From Mesobacterium_A hydrothermale (GTDB lineage: Bacteria; Pseudomonadota; Alphaproteobacteria; Rhodobacterales; Rhodobacteraceae), in the NCBI RefSeq assembly GCF_035818635.1, contig NZ_JAYLLH010000011.1, forward strand, positions 55,574 to 119,573: a DNA stretch of 64,000 nucleotides. Reading direction: 5' to 3'. The number at the start of each line of letters is the position of its first letter. Positions within the stretch are counted from its first letter, which is position 1. The notes beneath the pieces are model-generated. The model did no database searches. It was given only the letters and a program-made list of their open reading frames with translations, and had not been told where the DNA came from. The position numbers and the translations under genes are program-made. Shown one piece after another: positions 26,223 through 34,527 of the stretch.

Positions 26223-28733
26223 TCAGTCGAGTGTACGTTCGACCTCTTCGCGCTCGAAGATTTCGATGACATCTGCGGGGCGGATATCGTCGTAGTTCTC
26301 AAACGCCATGCCGCATTCCTGACCCGACTGCACTTCGGCCACTTCGTCCTTGAAGCGCTTCAGCGTTTTCAGCGTGCCTTCGTGGATCACGACGTTATCG
26401 CGCAGCAGGCGCACACCGGCGGACCGGCGGGCGACACCTTCGGTGACCAGACAGCCCGCGACCTTGCCGACACCAGAGACCTTGAAGACCTCTTTGATCT
26501 GAGCATAGCCGATGAACTTTTCGCGAATCTCGTTCGAGAGCAGACCAGAGGCCGCTTTCTTCACATCATCCACGAGGTCGTAGATCACGCTGTAATAGCG
26601 GATTTCCACACCTTTCTGGTTGGCCGCGTTACGGGCCGGGGCGTTTGCGCGGACGTTGAAGCCGATCACCGGGCAACCCGACGCTTCGGCCAGGCCAATG
26701 TCGGTCTCGGTGATGGCACCCACGCCATAGTGAATCACACGCACACGCACTTCGTCGTTGCCGATTTTCTCCATCGCTTGAACGATGGCTTCGGCAGAAC
26801 CCTGCACGTCCGCCTTCACGACGATCGGAAGCTCCGAAACGCTTTCGTCGTCCTTGGCCTTCTGCATCAGCTGTTCGAGCGTGGTTGCGGCACCGGCAGC
26901 GGCGCGCTTTTCCTTGGCGACGCCGGCGCGGTATTCCGCAATCTCGCGGGCCTGCGCTTCGGTCTCGGTGACGTTCAGAACGTCGCCGGCCTCGGGGGTG
27001 CCATTCAGACCAAGAACCTCAACAGGAACCGACGGCCCTGCCTCTTTCACGCGGTCGCCCTTGTCGTTGATCAGCGCACGGACCTTGCCGTACTGCTCTC
27101 CGACGACGAAGATATCCCCCTGATGCAGCGTCCCAGTCTGGATCAGAACGGTGGCCACGGGGCCACGGCCGACGTCAAGCTGTGCCTCGATCACCGCGCC
27201 TTGTGCGGCCCGATCAGGGTTGGCCTTCAGTTCCAGGATTTCCGCTTGCAGCGCAATGGCTTCCAGCAGGTCATCGAGACCTTGGCCGGTATGCGCGGAC
27301 ACTTCCACATCCTGCACTTCACCCGACATCGCTTCGACCACGACCTCGTGGTTCAGCAATTCGGTGCGCACCTTGGTCGGGTTCGCTGCCGGCTTGTCGA
27401 TCTTGTTGATCGCGACGATCATCGGCACACCTGCCGCCTTGGCGTGGTTGATGGCCTCGACCGTCTGCGGCATGACGCTGTCATCCGCTGCAACCACCAG
27501 AACGACAATGTCCGTCACCTGTGCACCGCGCGACCGCATCGACGTAAACGCCGCGTGGCCAGGGGTGTCGAGGAACGTCAGCACCGCACCATCCTTCGTC
27601 GTCACCTGATAGGCGCCGATGTGCTGGGTGATGCCGCCGGCTTCGCCGCTGGTCACGCTTGTGTTGCGGATTGCATCCAGAAGCGAGGTCTTTCCGTGGT
27701 CGACGTGGCCCATGATCGTGATGACCGGCGGGCGCGATTGCAGGTCTTCGGGCTTGTCCTCGATATCCTGAATAACGTCTTCGACGTCCGCATCGGACAC
27801 ACGGGTCACCCGGTGGCCGAATTCCTCGATGATGAGTTCCGCGGTATCGGCGTCGATGGTCTGGTTTTGGGTCGCCATGATGCCGTTTTGCATCAGCGAC
27901 TTGACCACGTCCGCAACGCGCTCTGCCATCCGGTTGGCCAGTTCACCAACAGTGATCGCTTCGGGCAGTTGAACGTCGCGCACCACCTTTTCGCGGGATT
28001 GCGGCTGACCCATTGCCTTCTGACGCGCGCGCTCTTGCTTGCGCTTCATCGCGGCCATGGATTTCTGACGGCCCCCTTCGCCCGAAAGCGCCTGGTTCAG
28101 CGTCAGCTTGCCTGCGCGGCGACTGCCATCGTCCCGGGCCTTGGCCGAGCGACCGCGTTCTTCACGTTCCCGTTCCGATTTGCGCGGAGTCTGCTGCGGG
28201 GCCGGGCCACGGGCAGGTGTTGCGGCGCGGTCCTGAGGGGCAGCGGCGGCAGCGGGGGCCGCAGCAGCGGCCGGCTTGGCCTTGGCTTCGGCGGCGCGCT
28301 TGGCGGCCTCTTCGGCTTCGCGCTTCTGGCGGGCTTCTTCCTCGGCCTTGGCCTTGGCGCGTTCTTCGGCCTCGCGTTGTTCGCGCTCTTTTTGTTCCTT
28401 CTCGGCGCGCAGGCGATCACGCTCTTCGGCACGGGCCTTTTCGTCGGCTTCACGCTGTGCGGCCTCTTCGACCTCACGCAGTTTTGCTGCCTGAAGCGCC
28501 TTCAGGCGGCGTTCCATTTCGGCATCGGAAATGCCGGCAGGGCGCTTGGCCGAAGCCTGCGTCTGCGGTCCGCTGCCGGGTTTGCCCGCGTTGGGCTTCG
28601 GCACGACCACGCGCTTGCGCTTGGTTTCCACCACGACATTCTTGGTACGTCCATGGCTGAAGCTTTGCTTCACGTTCCCGGAATGGGAACCGCCGCGCAG
28701 GCCCAAAGTCTTTTTGCCGTCGTTATCGCTCAT
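26223..28733 (-). CDS. infB: translation initiation factor IF-2
   Basis: IF-2 is the GTPase that places fMet-tRNA on the 30S subunit. The 836-residue protein has a long charged, Ala/Glu/Lys-rich, coiled-coil-like N-terminus (about 70-250, many [18 protein letters not shown] repeats), as in other alphaproteobacteria. The GTPase domain follows: G1 [11 protein letters not shown] (about residue 342), G3 DTPGHAAF, G4 NKIDK. The C-terminal domains II-IV include [12 protein letters not shown] and the [20 protein letters not shown] segment. It is the last gene of rimP-nusA-ylxR-infB, 8 bases after ylxR, and ends at a bidirectional terminator. Confidence 0.97.
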   Translation of the reverse strand: MSDNDGKKTLGLRGGSHSGNVKQSFSHGRTKNVVVETKRKRVVVPKPNAGKPGSGPQTQASAKRPAGISDAEMERRLKALQAAKLREVEEAAQREADEKARAEERDRLRAEKEQKEREQREAEERAKAKAEEEARQKREAEEAAKRAAEAKAKPAAAAAPAAAAAPQDRAATPARGPAPQQTPRKSEREREERGRSAKARDDGSRRAGKLTLNQALSGEGGRQKSMAAMKRKQERARQKAMGQPQSREKVVRDVQLPEAITVGELANRMAERVADVVKSLMQNGIMATQNQTIDADTAELIIEEFGHRVTRVSDADVEDVIQDIEDKPEDLQSRPPVITIMGHVDHGKTSLLDAIRNTSVTSGEAGGITQHIGAYQVTTKDGAVLTFLDTPGHAAFTSMRSRGAQVTDIVVLVVAADDSVMPQTVEAINHAKAAGVPMIVAINKIDKPAANPTKVRTELLNHEVVVEAMSGEVQDVEVSAHTGQGLDDLLEAIALQAEILELKANPDRAAQGAVIEAQLDVGRGPVATVLIQTGTLHQGDIFVVGEQYGKVRALINDKGDRVKEAGPSVPVEVLGLNGTPEAGDVLNVTETEAQAREIAEYRAGVAKEKRAAAGAATTLEQLMQKAKDDESVSELPIVVKADVQGSAEAIVQAMEKIGNDEVRVRVIHYGVGAITETDIGLAEASGCPVIGFNVRANAPARNAANQKGVEIRYYSVIYDLVDDVKKAASGLLSNEIREKFIGYAQIKEVFKVSGVGKVAGCLVTEGVARRSAGVRLLRDNVVIHEGTLKTLKRFKDEVAEVQSGQECGMAFENYDDIRPADVIEIFEREEVERTLD

Positions 28734-28741
28734 AAAGCTAC

Positions 28742-29377
28742 TTATCCTTTCCGGCGGCCCCTGCCGCCGTCCTTTGCATCGTCGCTTACGATGCGCACGC
28801 CCTTCAGTCGTCGGGCCTCGTCTACAACACGTTGCGCGAGTCCGCCAGCGCGAAGCGCAGCGTGTATCACAGTTTCTCGTCCAAAGGCCATACCCAGTTC
28901 GTCGGCTGTCAGCCAGCCGATGTAGCTGCCGAATTGCGGGGTGCTGAGTTTCGTTTTTCCGCGTCCCGAACCGTCCGAGGCCTGAAGCAGGATTTCTGCC
29001 TCGTCCTTCATCAGCCAGTCCTTGACCTTTTCATAGCCCGCGATCGCGTCGCCCGATTTGCGGGCGAGGCTGATAAGGTCAACAACCCGGCGTGCCAGCT
29101 GGTTTTCGACCTCGGCGCGCAGGTTTTCGGGCACCTGTACAGGCTGACGCGCGGCGCGGGCGAAAAGGCCCTTGCCCGCCGCCTTGTCGAGGGCAGCGCC
29201 GTCAGCGCTGACCCAGATGCCCCGACCGGGCAGGCGGCCCAGGATATCGGGCACAATCTGCGCATCGGGGCCGACGACAAATCGGATCAGGCCAGCGGCG
29301 GGCTGTGCCTCGCCGGTGGCGATGCATTTGCGCTCCGGTCCATCGTCGAGTGTCTTGGCTTTACCGCCGCGTGTCAT
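28742..29377 (-). CDS. ylxR: YlxR/DUF448 RNA-binding protein with C-terminal L7Ae-like domain
   Basis: This 211-residue protein is encoded between nusA and infB, the universal position of YlxR. Residues about 14-85 form the DUF448 fold ([51 protein letters not shown]). Residues about 100-195 look like an L7Ae/L30e-type fold ([22 protein letters not shown], and [27 protein letters not shown]), followed by a Lys/Arg-rich tail. YlxR homologues have been linked to RNA binding and RNase P modulation; the exact role here is unknown. The fused second domain is the usual alphaproteobacterial form. Confidence 0.9.
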   Translation of the reverse strand: MTRGGKAKTLDDGPERKCIATGEAQPAAGLIRFVVGPDAQIVPDILGRLPGRGIWVSADGAALDKAAGKGLFARAARQPVQVPENLRAEVENQLARRVVDLISLARKSGDAIAGYEKVKDWLMKDEAEILLQASDGSGRGKTKLSTPQFGSYIGWLTADELGMAFGRETVIHAALRAGGLAQRVVDEARRLKGVRIVSDDAKDGGRGRRKG

Positions 29378-29405
29378 TCAAGCCCCCAAGGCTGCGCCTG
29401 GCCGA

Positions 29406-31013
29406 TTACTCGGCCTGCGCTTCGGTTTCGTCTTCGTCTTCCTCGGCGTCCAGCTCGGTCGGGTCGACCCAGCCCAGCAGGACGCGGGCGGTCATGACCA
29501 TGTGCTGTGCCTCTTCAAGGCTGACCTCGAAGGGCTCCAGCAGACCATCGTCCTTGACGCGTTCGCCATTGACGCTGGTCCAGCCGCCGGCCAGTTCCCA
29601 GTCCGCGCAGGTGGCGAAATCTTCCAGCGTCAGCACGCCGTCCTTGGCCAGTGCCTCGACCATCTGGGGCGACAGGCCTTCGAAGTCGATAAGGCTGTCC
29701 TGGGCACCCAGTTCACGGGCGTTTTCCAGGGCCTTGCGGGCCTGTTCTTCCAGGAATTCGCGGGCGCGGGTCTGAAGCTCTTCTGCGGTGCCTTCATCGA
29801 CACCGTCGATCACCAGCAGTTCGTCCAGTTCGACATAGGCAACTTCTTCGAGGTTCGTGAACCCTTCCGAGACCAGCAGCTGAGCAAAGAATTCATCCAC
29901 GTCCAGCGTTTCCATGAACAGCTTTGTGCGCTCTTCGAATTCCGCCTGGCGACGCTTTGATTCTTCTTCCTCGGTCATGATGTCGATGTCGAGACCCGTC
30001 AGCTGGCTGGCCAGACGCACGTTCTGACCGCGGCGGCCGATGGCCAGCGACAGCTGTTCGTCGGGCACGACGACCTCGATCCGTTCGGCGTCCTCGTCCA
30101 GCACCACCTTGGACACTTCGGCCGGCTGCAGCGCGTTCACAAGGAAGGTGGGCAGGTCTTCGGACCACGGGATGATGTCGATCTTTTCGCCCTGCAGTTC
30201 GTTCACCACAGCCTGCACGCGGCTGCCGCGCATACCGACGCAGGCGCCGACCGGGTCGATCGAACCATCGTAGGAAATCACGGCGATCTTGGCGCGCGAA
30301 CCGGGGTCGCGGGCGACGGCCTTGATCTCGATGATGCCGTCATAGATTTCCGGCACTTCCATCTTGAACAGTTCGGCCATGAATTCCGGCGCGGTGCGCG
30401 ACAGGAAGATCTGCGGGCCACGCACTTCGCGGCGCACATCCTTGATGTAGCAGCGGATCCGGTCGTTTGGGCGATAGCTTTCGCGGCCAATCTTCTCGTT
30501 CCGGCGCAGGGTGGCTTCGCCGCCGCCCACGTCCACAACCACGTTGCCGAATTCCTCGCGCTTGACGACGCCGTTGATGATGGTGCCGACGCGGTCCTTG
30601 AATTCTTCGTACTGGCGGTCACGCTCGGCTTCGCGGACCTTCTGCAGGATCACCTGCTTGGCCGACTGCGCCGCGATCCGGCCCAGTTCCACCGGCGGGA
30701 CCTCTTCCACGAAAGTGTCGCCGATCTGGGGGTCGGACAGATACTGCTTGGCGGTCTCGACCGTCATTTCAGCCTGGTAGTTTTCCAGCTCGTCATCGGC
30801 CACGACAGTGCGGACGCGGGTGAAGGTCGCCTTGCCGGTGCGGCGGTCGATCTTCACGCGGATGTCCATTTCCGAGCCGTAGCGGGACTTGGCGGCACGG
30901 GCCAGCGACTCTTCCATCGCTTCGACCACCAGGCCAGGGTCGATCATCTTTTCCCGGGCAACGGCTTCGGCGGTCTGCAAAAGCTCAAGCTGGTTGGCAG
31001 AGGTGATTGCCAT
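29406..31013 (-). CDS. nusA: transcription termination/antitermination factor NusA
   Basis: NusA binds RNA polymerase and nascent RNA to modulate pausing, termination and antitermination. The 535-residue protein has an N-terminal polymerase-binding domain (1-125), an S1 domain (about 135-200; [22 protein letters not shown]), two KH domains (about 230-345; [28 protein letters not shown] and [20 protein letters not shown]) and C-terminal helix-hairpin-helix repeats with an acidic tail. It starts 5 bases after the rimP stop. NusA commonly autoregulates its operon, relevant to the hairpin found in the leader. Confidence 0.96.
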   Translation of the reverse strand: MAITSANQLELLQTAEAVAREKMIDPGLVVEAMEESLARAAKSRYGSEMDIRVKIDRRTGKATFTRVRTVVADDELENYQAEMTVETAKQYLSDPQIGDTFVEEVPPVELGRIAAQSAKQVILQKVREAERDRQYEEFKDRVGTIINGVVKREEFGNVVVDVGGGEATLRRNEKIGRESYRPNDRIRCYIKDVRREVRGPQIFLSRTAPEFMAELFKMEVPEIYDGIIEIKAVARDPGSRAKIAVISYDGSIDPVGACVGMRGSRVQAVVNELQGEKIDIIPWSEDLPTFLVNALQPAEVSKVVLDEDAERIEVVVPDEQLSLAIGRRGQNVRLASQLTGLDIDIMTEEEESKRRQAEFEERTKLFMETLDVDEFFAQLLVSEGFTNLEEVAYVELDELLVIDGVDEGTAEELQTRAREFLEEQARKALENARELGAQDSLIDFEGLSPQMVEALAKDGVLTLEDFATCADWELAGGWTSVNGERVKDDGLLEPFEVSLEEAQHMVMTARVLLGWVDPTELDAEEDEDETEAQAE

Positions 31014-31018
31014 CTTAC

Positions 31019-31585
31019 TTACTCCTCCTCAGGGCCATCGGCCGTGATGTCATCGAATTTGGTTTCGTCCAGTTCAGCGGCCTTGCGGGCACGCAGCATG
31101 TCGCGGATCAGTTCGTCGGTTAGGACCAGCTTGGCATCGGACAGCCAATCAAAGTTCAGGCCGATCGTGCCTTCCTCGATGTTGATGAGCACGTCGTCGC
31201 CTTCAACCCCGGCCAAGATACCCCGGAAGCGTTTGCGGCCGTCGATCATATCGGTGGTTTCGATCTTGGCTTCGTAACCTTCGAAGGTCTCAAAATCCTT
31301 CAGCCGGGTCAGGGGGCGGTCAATGCCGGGGCTGGACACTTCCAGCGTATAGGCATCGAGGATCGGGTCTTCAACATCCAGCACCGCGCTGACGGCGGTG
31401 GAAATCTCGGCGCAGTCATCGACCTCGATCCCGCCTTCGGGGCGTTCGGCCATGATCTGCAAGGTGGCGGTCTTGCCGCTCATCAACCGGATGCGGACCA
31501 GTTCGAACCCCATGTCTTCGATCACGGGGCCCACGATCTCGGCCAGGCGGCGATCTATGGCGGCTTTGGCGATCATGTTTGTCAT
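31019..31585 (-). CDS. rimP: ribosome maturation factor RimP
   Basis: RimP assists 30S subunit assembly. The 188-residue protein has the family signatures [18 protein letters not shown] near the N-terminus, [15 protein letters not shown], and [20 protein letters not shown], then an SH3-like C-terminal domain. An ATG at 31585 or a nearby one at 31576 is possible; 31585 is kept. It is first in the rimP-nusA-ylxR-infB unit, preceded by a promoter and a terminator-like leader. Confidence 0.95.
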   Translation of the reverse strand: MTNMIAKAAIDRRLAEIVGPVIEDMGFELVRIRLMSGKTATLQIMAERPEGGIEVDDCAEISTAVSAVLDVEDPILDAYTLEVSSPGIDRPLTRLKDFETFEGYEAKIETTDMIDGRKRFRGILAGVEGDDVLINIEEGTIGLNFDWLSDAKLVLTDELIRDMLRARKAAELDETKFDDITADGPEEE

Positions 31586-31614
31586 GCGGATATTCGTCTT
31601 TCAGACACAAAAAA

Positions 31615-31631
31615 ACGGGCGCGCGGCCCGT
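31615..31631 (-). terminator. terminator-like hairpin in the rimP-nusA-infB leader
   Basis: On the minus strand ACGGGC-CGCGC-GCCCGT is followed by seven T residues and ends about 30 bases before the rimP start. With a promoter-like sequence at 31686-31714, this would terminate some transcripts before rimP, acting as an attenuator. It cannot simply belong to the upstream LysR gene, which has its own terminator at 31735-31758. Alternatively it ends a short unannotated RNA. Confidence 0.65.
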
Positions 31632-31685
31632 CATGATTTCCGGTGGAGCGTTCAGAGCTAACCAAACACGCCGCTGTTGAAGGCG

Positions 31686-31714
31686 CGTATACGCGGCTTG
31701 CCCCGAGTCTGCAA
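31686..31714 (-). promoter_or_regulatory. sigma70-type promoter for rimP-nusA-ylxR-infB
   Basis: On the minus strand TTGCAG (-35, 31714-31709), a 17-base spacer and TATACG (-10, 31691-31686) match the housekeeping consensus well. The predicted start is near 31679, leaving a leader of about 95 bases that contains the hairpin at 31615-31631. The -10 lies inside the palindrome CGCGTATACGCG. Confidence 0.6.
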
Positions 31715-31734
31715 GGGTTTTGCGCGCGGCAAAG

Positions 31735-31758
31735 AAAAACCCCGGTCGAAACCGGGGT
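31735..31758 (-). terminator. rho-independent terminator of the LysR-family gene
   Basis: On the minus strand ACCCCGGT-TTCG-ACCGGGGT forms a stable 8-bp stem capped by a UUCG tetraloop and followed by TTTTTC. It lies 36 bases downstream of the LysR gene stop and separates that gene from the rimP operon promoter. Confidence 0.9.
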
Positions 31759-31794
31759 CGAGGTGCCTTGGGTCAGGCGAGGGAAAGTCGGATA

Positions 31795-32700
31795 TTACCA
31801 GTCGGTCGGGCCTTTTTCCGCGAAGGCGTGGACCAGAAAATCAATGAAGGCGCGGACCTTGGGGTGCGTGAACCGACCCGGCGGATAGACGGCATAGATG
31901 CCCTGAGTTTCGATCGGAAGTTCCGGGATCGCGTCCACGACGAGCCCTTGCCGCATCGCATCCGAATATAGATAGGACGGAAGATACGCGATACCAAGAC
32001 CGGCGATGCAGGCGTTCAGCAGCGATTGACCGTCGTTGACAGACAACCAGCCGGCGGTGCGCACCTGTCGTTTTTCACCTGACGGAGCGGTCACTTTCCA
32101 GACATTGCCGCTGGATTGGTTGGAATAGTGCAGAAGCTTGTGTTCGTTAAGGTCGTCGATCCGCTCGGGCCGGCCGAATTTTTCGAAATAGCCGGGCGCG
32201 GCAATCATCCGCTTGGTGGTCTCGGTCAGCTTGCGGGCCCGGAGCGTGCTGTCTTCCAGCTCGCCGATGCGGATCGCCATGTCGAACCCTTCCGAGATCA
32301 GCTCCACGTAGCGGTTGTTCAACACCATGTTGACGGTGATATCGGGGAAATCTGCAAGGAATTCGCCCAGTACCGGGCTCAGGTGATTGACACCGAAATC
32401 GGTCGCCACACTGATCCGCAACAGGCCCGAAGGGGCCGATTGCATCGAGGTGACCAGCGCGTCGGCTTCACCAGCGTCGTTCAGCACGCGGCGGGCGCGG
32501 TCATAGTAGGCAAGGCCGATCTCGGTTGGGCTGACGCGGCGCGTGGTCCGGTTCAACAGCCGTGCACCAAGCCGGGCTTCCAACGACGACACGTGTTTCG
32601 ACACGGCCGATTTCGAGATGCCCATTTTCTTGGCCGCGTCGGTGAACCCACCTTGGTCCACAACCGTCGCGAAGGCTTCCATTTCCGTTAAACGGTCCAT
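31795..32700 (-). CDS. LysR-family transcriptional regulator
   Basis: The start is ATG 32700 (301 residues) with GAGGG 6 bases upstream; a GTG codon just before it is less likely. The N-terminal helix-turn-helix is MDRLTEMEAFATVVDQGGFTDAAKKMGISKSAVSKHVSSLEARLGARLLNRTTRRVSPTE, here shortened to the diagnostic pieces GGFTDAAKKMGISKSAVSKH and LLNRTTR. A periplasmic-binding-like ligand domain follows (about 90-300). The sequence is typical of the DsdC/CrgA-type LysR group that often regulates adjacent or distant metabolic genes. The neighbour on the same strand is cysteine-synthase-like; regulation of it is unproven. Confidence 0.9.
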   Translation of the reverse strand: MDRLTEMEAFATVVDQGGFTDAAKKMGISKSAVSKHVSSLEARLGARLLNRTTRRVSPTEIGLAYYDRARRVLNDAGEADALVTSMQSAPSGLLRISVATDFGVNHLSPVLGEFLADFPDITVNMVLNNRYVELISEGFDMAIRIGELEDSTLRARKLTETTKRMIAAPGYFEKFGRPERIDDLNEHKLLHYSNQSSGNVWKVTAPSGEKRQVRTAGWLSVNDGQSLLNACIAGLGIAYLPSYLYSDAMRQGLVVDAIPELPIETQGIYAVYPPGRFTHPKVRAFIDFLVHAFAEKGPTDW

Positions 32701-32822
32701 CACTAACCCTCAACAGTTCGTTTTGTTAGCGTCTGGTATCGCGGTCAATTCAGGCAGTTTCGGGGCGCTGCCCGGACAATACAGGGGTATTTGCAGGCAG
32801 TGTCTTGGGCGCAGAAACAGCG

Positions 32823-33785
32823 TTAGCCCTGCGGCCACAGGTCGGTGGACAGGTATTTCAGCCCGCTGTCACACAGCACGATCCCGATGGTGCCGTGCTG
32901 TTCCGTCTCGCGCAGAAGCTCCAGCGCGGCGGCAAGGTTTGCCCCCGCGGAAAAGCCGGCAAACAGCCCTTCGGTCCGCGCCAGGTGCCGCGCCGCGTGC
33001 CGCGCGGCGTCACCGGTGACCCGCAGATAGCCGTCGATCGGGGCCCCGTGCAATTGTGTCAGGTCAGCCATGGCATAGCCGCCGCCTTGGATCGGGTGTG
33101 CCGGGGTTTCGACCGGCTTTCCCGACAGGACCTCGGCCCCGGCCGGTTCGACAACATAGCCGCGCAGGTTCGGATTGGCGGCTTTCAGCGCCCGGATCGT
33201 TCCGCCGTAGCTGCCCCCCGATCCGACGAAATCGACAAAGGCCGTCAGCGTGCCATCGCTGTCGCGCCACAGTTCAGGCCCGGTGCCGGTTTCATGGGCG
33301 AAACGGTTGCCGGGGTGGTTGAACTGGTCTGCGCGAAACGCTCCGCGTTCCGTGACAAGGCGCTGCGCCTCGTCTTCGACCAAGGCCAGGTCGATGCCTG
33401 AAACTTCGCCAGGTACAGAGCCTTCGGCTTGCGGCACCAGCACCACCTCGGCCCCGAGCGCTGACATCATCCGCGCCCGTTCGATGGAATTGCCACGCGA
33501 CATGACGGCGACAAACGGATGCCCACGGATCGCACAGACAATCGCCAGCCCGGTGCCCATGTTGCCCGAGGTCAGTTCAACCACGGTTTGTCCCAGCTTC
33601 AGATCTCCGCTGTCTTTGGCAGCATCCAGGATCCCCAGCGCGGCACGGTCCTTCTTTGAAAATCCGGGGTTCAGGTAGTCCAGCTTGGCAAGGATGCGCC
33701 CAGAGACCCCTGCCTGTGCGGTCAGGCGATCCAGCCAGACCGACGGTGTATTGCCGATTACGTCCAGAACCGAAGAACAGGCCAT
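32823..33785 (-). CDS. cysteine synthase-family PLP-dependent enzyme
   Basis: The start is ATG 33785 (320 residues, GGGAAAG upstream); a longer frame to 33941 is shadow sequence. This is a fold-type II PLP enzyme: the lysine is K45 in NPGFSKKDR, the phosphate loop reads TSGNMGTGL (usually SGNTG), and GSGGSYGGTIRAL and SAGANLAA near the C-terminus bind cofactor or substrate. It probably makes cysteine or a related beta-replaced amino acid from O-acetylserine-like substrate. Because of the changed SGNTG loop and the NPGFSKKDR variant, the exact substrate is uncertain; cystathionine-type or other beta-substitution is possible. It lies 37 bases downstream of flgD, convergence excluded because both run on the minus strand. 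Confidence 0.8.
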   Translation of the reverse strand: MACSSVLDVIGNTPSVWLDRLTAQAGVSGRILAKLDYLNPGFSKKDRAALGILDAAKDSGDLKLGQTVVELTSGNMGTGLAIVCAIRGHPFVAVMSRGNSIERARMMSALGAEVVLVPQAEGSVPGEVSGIDLALVEDEAQRLVTERGAFRADQFNHPGNRFAHETGTGPELWRDSDGTLTAFVDFVGSGGSYGGTIRALKAANPNLRGYVVEPAGAEVLSGKPVETPAHPIQGGGYAMADLTQLHGAPIDGYLRVTGDAARHAARHLARTEGLFAGFSAGANLAAALELLRETEQHGTIGIVLCDSGLKYLSTDLWPQG

Positions 33786-33855
33786 CCGCTTTCCCTTTCC
33801 CCACCTTTGGCGGCAAAGCTGGGCGAGATCGGCGCGAAGGTCCAGTCCTGACGCG

Positions 33856-34527
33856 TTATTGCGGCAAGCGAATGCCCTGTACCGCGTTGGCGTTGACTGC
33901 GATGCCCCCATCCAGAACCAGTTCGGTCGATGCCCCGTCACGGCGCACCTCTGTCACCGTGGCATAGTTCAGCGCGGGACGTGTACCGAGCGTGTCTGCG
34001 CCGACAAAGCTCTCAACCTCGAACTGGTAGGTGCCATAGGGCAGGCTGCGCCCATCGCCATCCACGCCAGCCCAGCTCAGTTCGGTTTCATCCGGATCGA
34101 AATCGAAGGACTGCACCAGGCTGCCATCCGCGTCACGCACGATCAGAACCGCGCGATCGGCACTGACGGGCGGATCGGCGCGCAAGTCGAGCGGCGTTCC
34201 GGCAAAGCGCGCCGGGGCATCCGACAGCGCCTGCATCCCGATCAGCGCGGCTGCCTCGCTGACCGGGGCGGCGGTCAGGCTGCTGGTCAGGTCGTGCAAC
34301 AACTGGTTGGTCAGCACTTGCTGTTCCAACGCTGAAAAAGTTGCGAGCTGGGTCGAAAATTCACTGGCGTCAGCGGGGTTGAGCGGATCCTGATTGGTCA
34401 TCTGCACCGTCAGCATCTTCAGGAAGGTTTCGAAGTCAGACGTCAGCGTCGTGGTCTTTTTCGCCGGGTTCTGGATCTGCCCATTGGCGGCGGTGGCGGT
34501 GGTGGTGGTTTCGATGGCGTTTGTCAT
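33856..34527 (-). CDS. flgD: flagellar hook-cap scaffold protein FlgD
   Basis: FlgD caps the growing hook so FlgE subunits can assemble. The 223-residue protein contains the N-terminal FLKMLTVQMTNQDPLNPADASEFSTQLATFSALEQQ signature, here identified by FLKMLTVQMTNQDPLNP, and a C-terminal Ig-like/FLG domain (about 100-215; FDPDETELSWAGVDGDGRSLPYGTYQFEVE). Its ATG overlaps the fliK stop (34524-34527), so it is coupled to the hook-length control gene. Confidence 0.93.
   Translation of the reverse strand: MTNAIETTTTATAANGQIQNPAKKTTTLTSDFETFLKMLTVQMTNQDPLNPADASEFSTQLATFSALEQQVLTNQLLHDLTSSLTAAPVSEAAALIGMQALSDAPARFAGTPLDLRADPPVSADRAVLIVRDADGSLVQSFDFDPDETELSWAGVDGDGRSLPYGTYQFEVESFVGADTLGTRPALNYATVTEVRRDGASTELVLDGGIAVNANAVQGIRLPQ

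Noticed and set aside
28103..28477. Apparent highly basic tandem-repeat protein inside infB
   Set aside because: Shadow of the Glu/Ala/Lys-rich N-terminal region of IF-2 in another frame.
26181..28925. A 914-residue plus-strand frame opposite infB
   Set aside because: Rich in His/Asp/Arg, no motif; it is the antisense shadow of IF-2.
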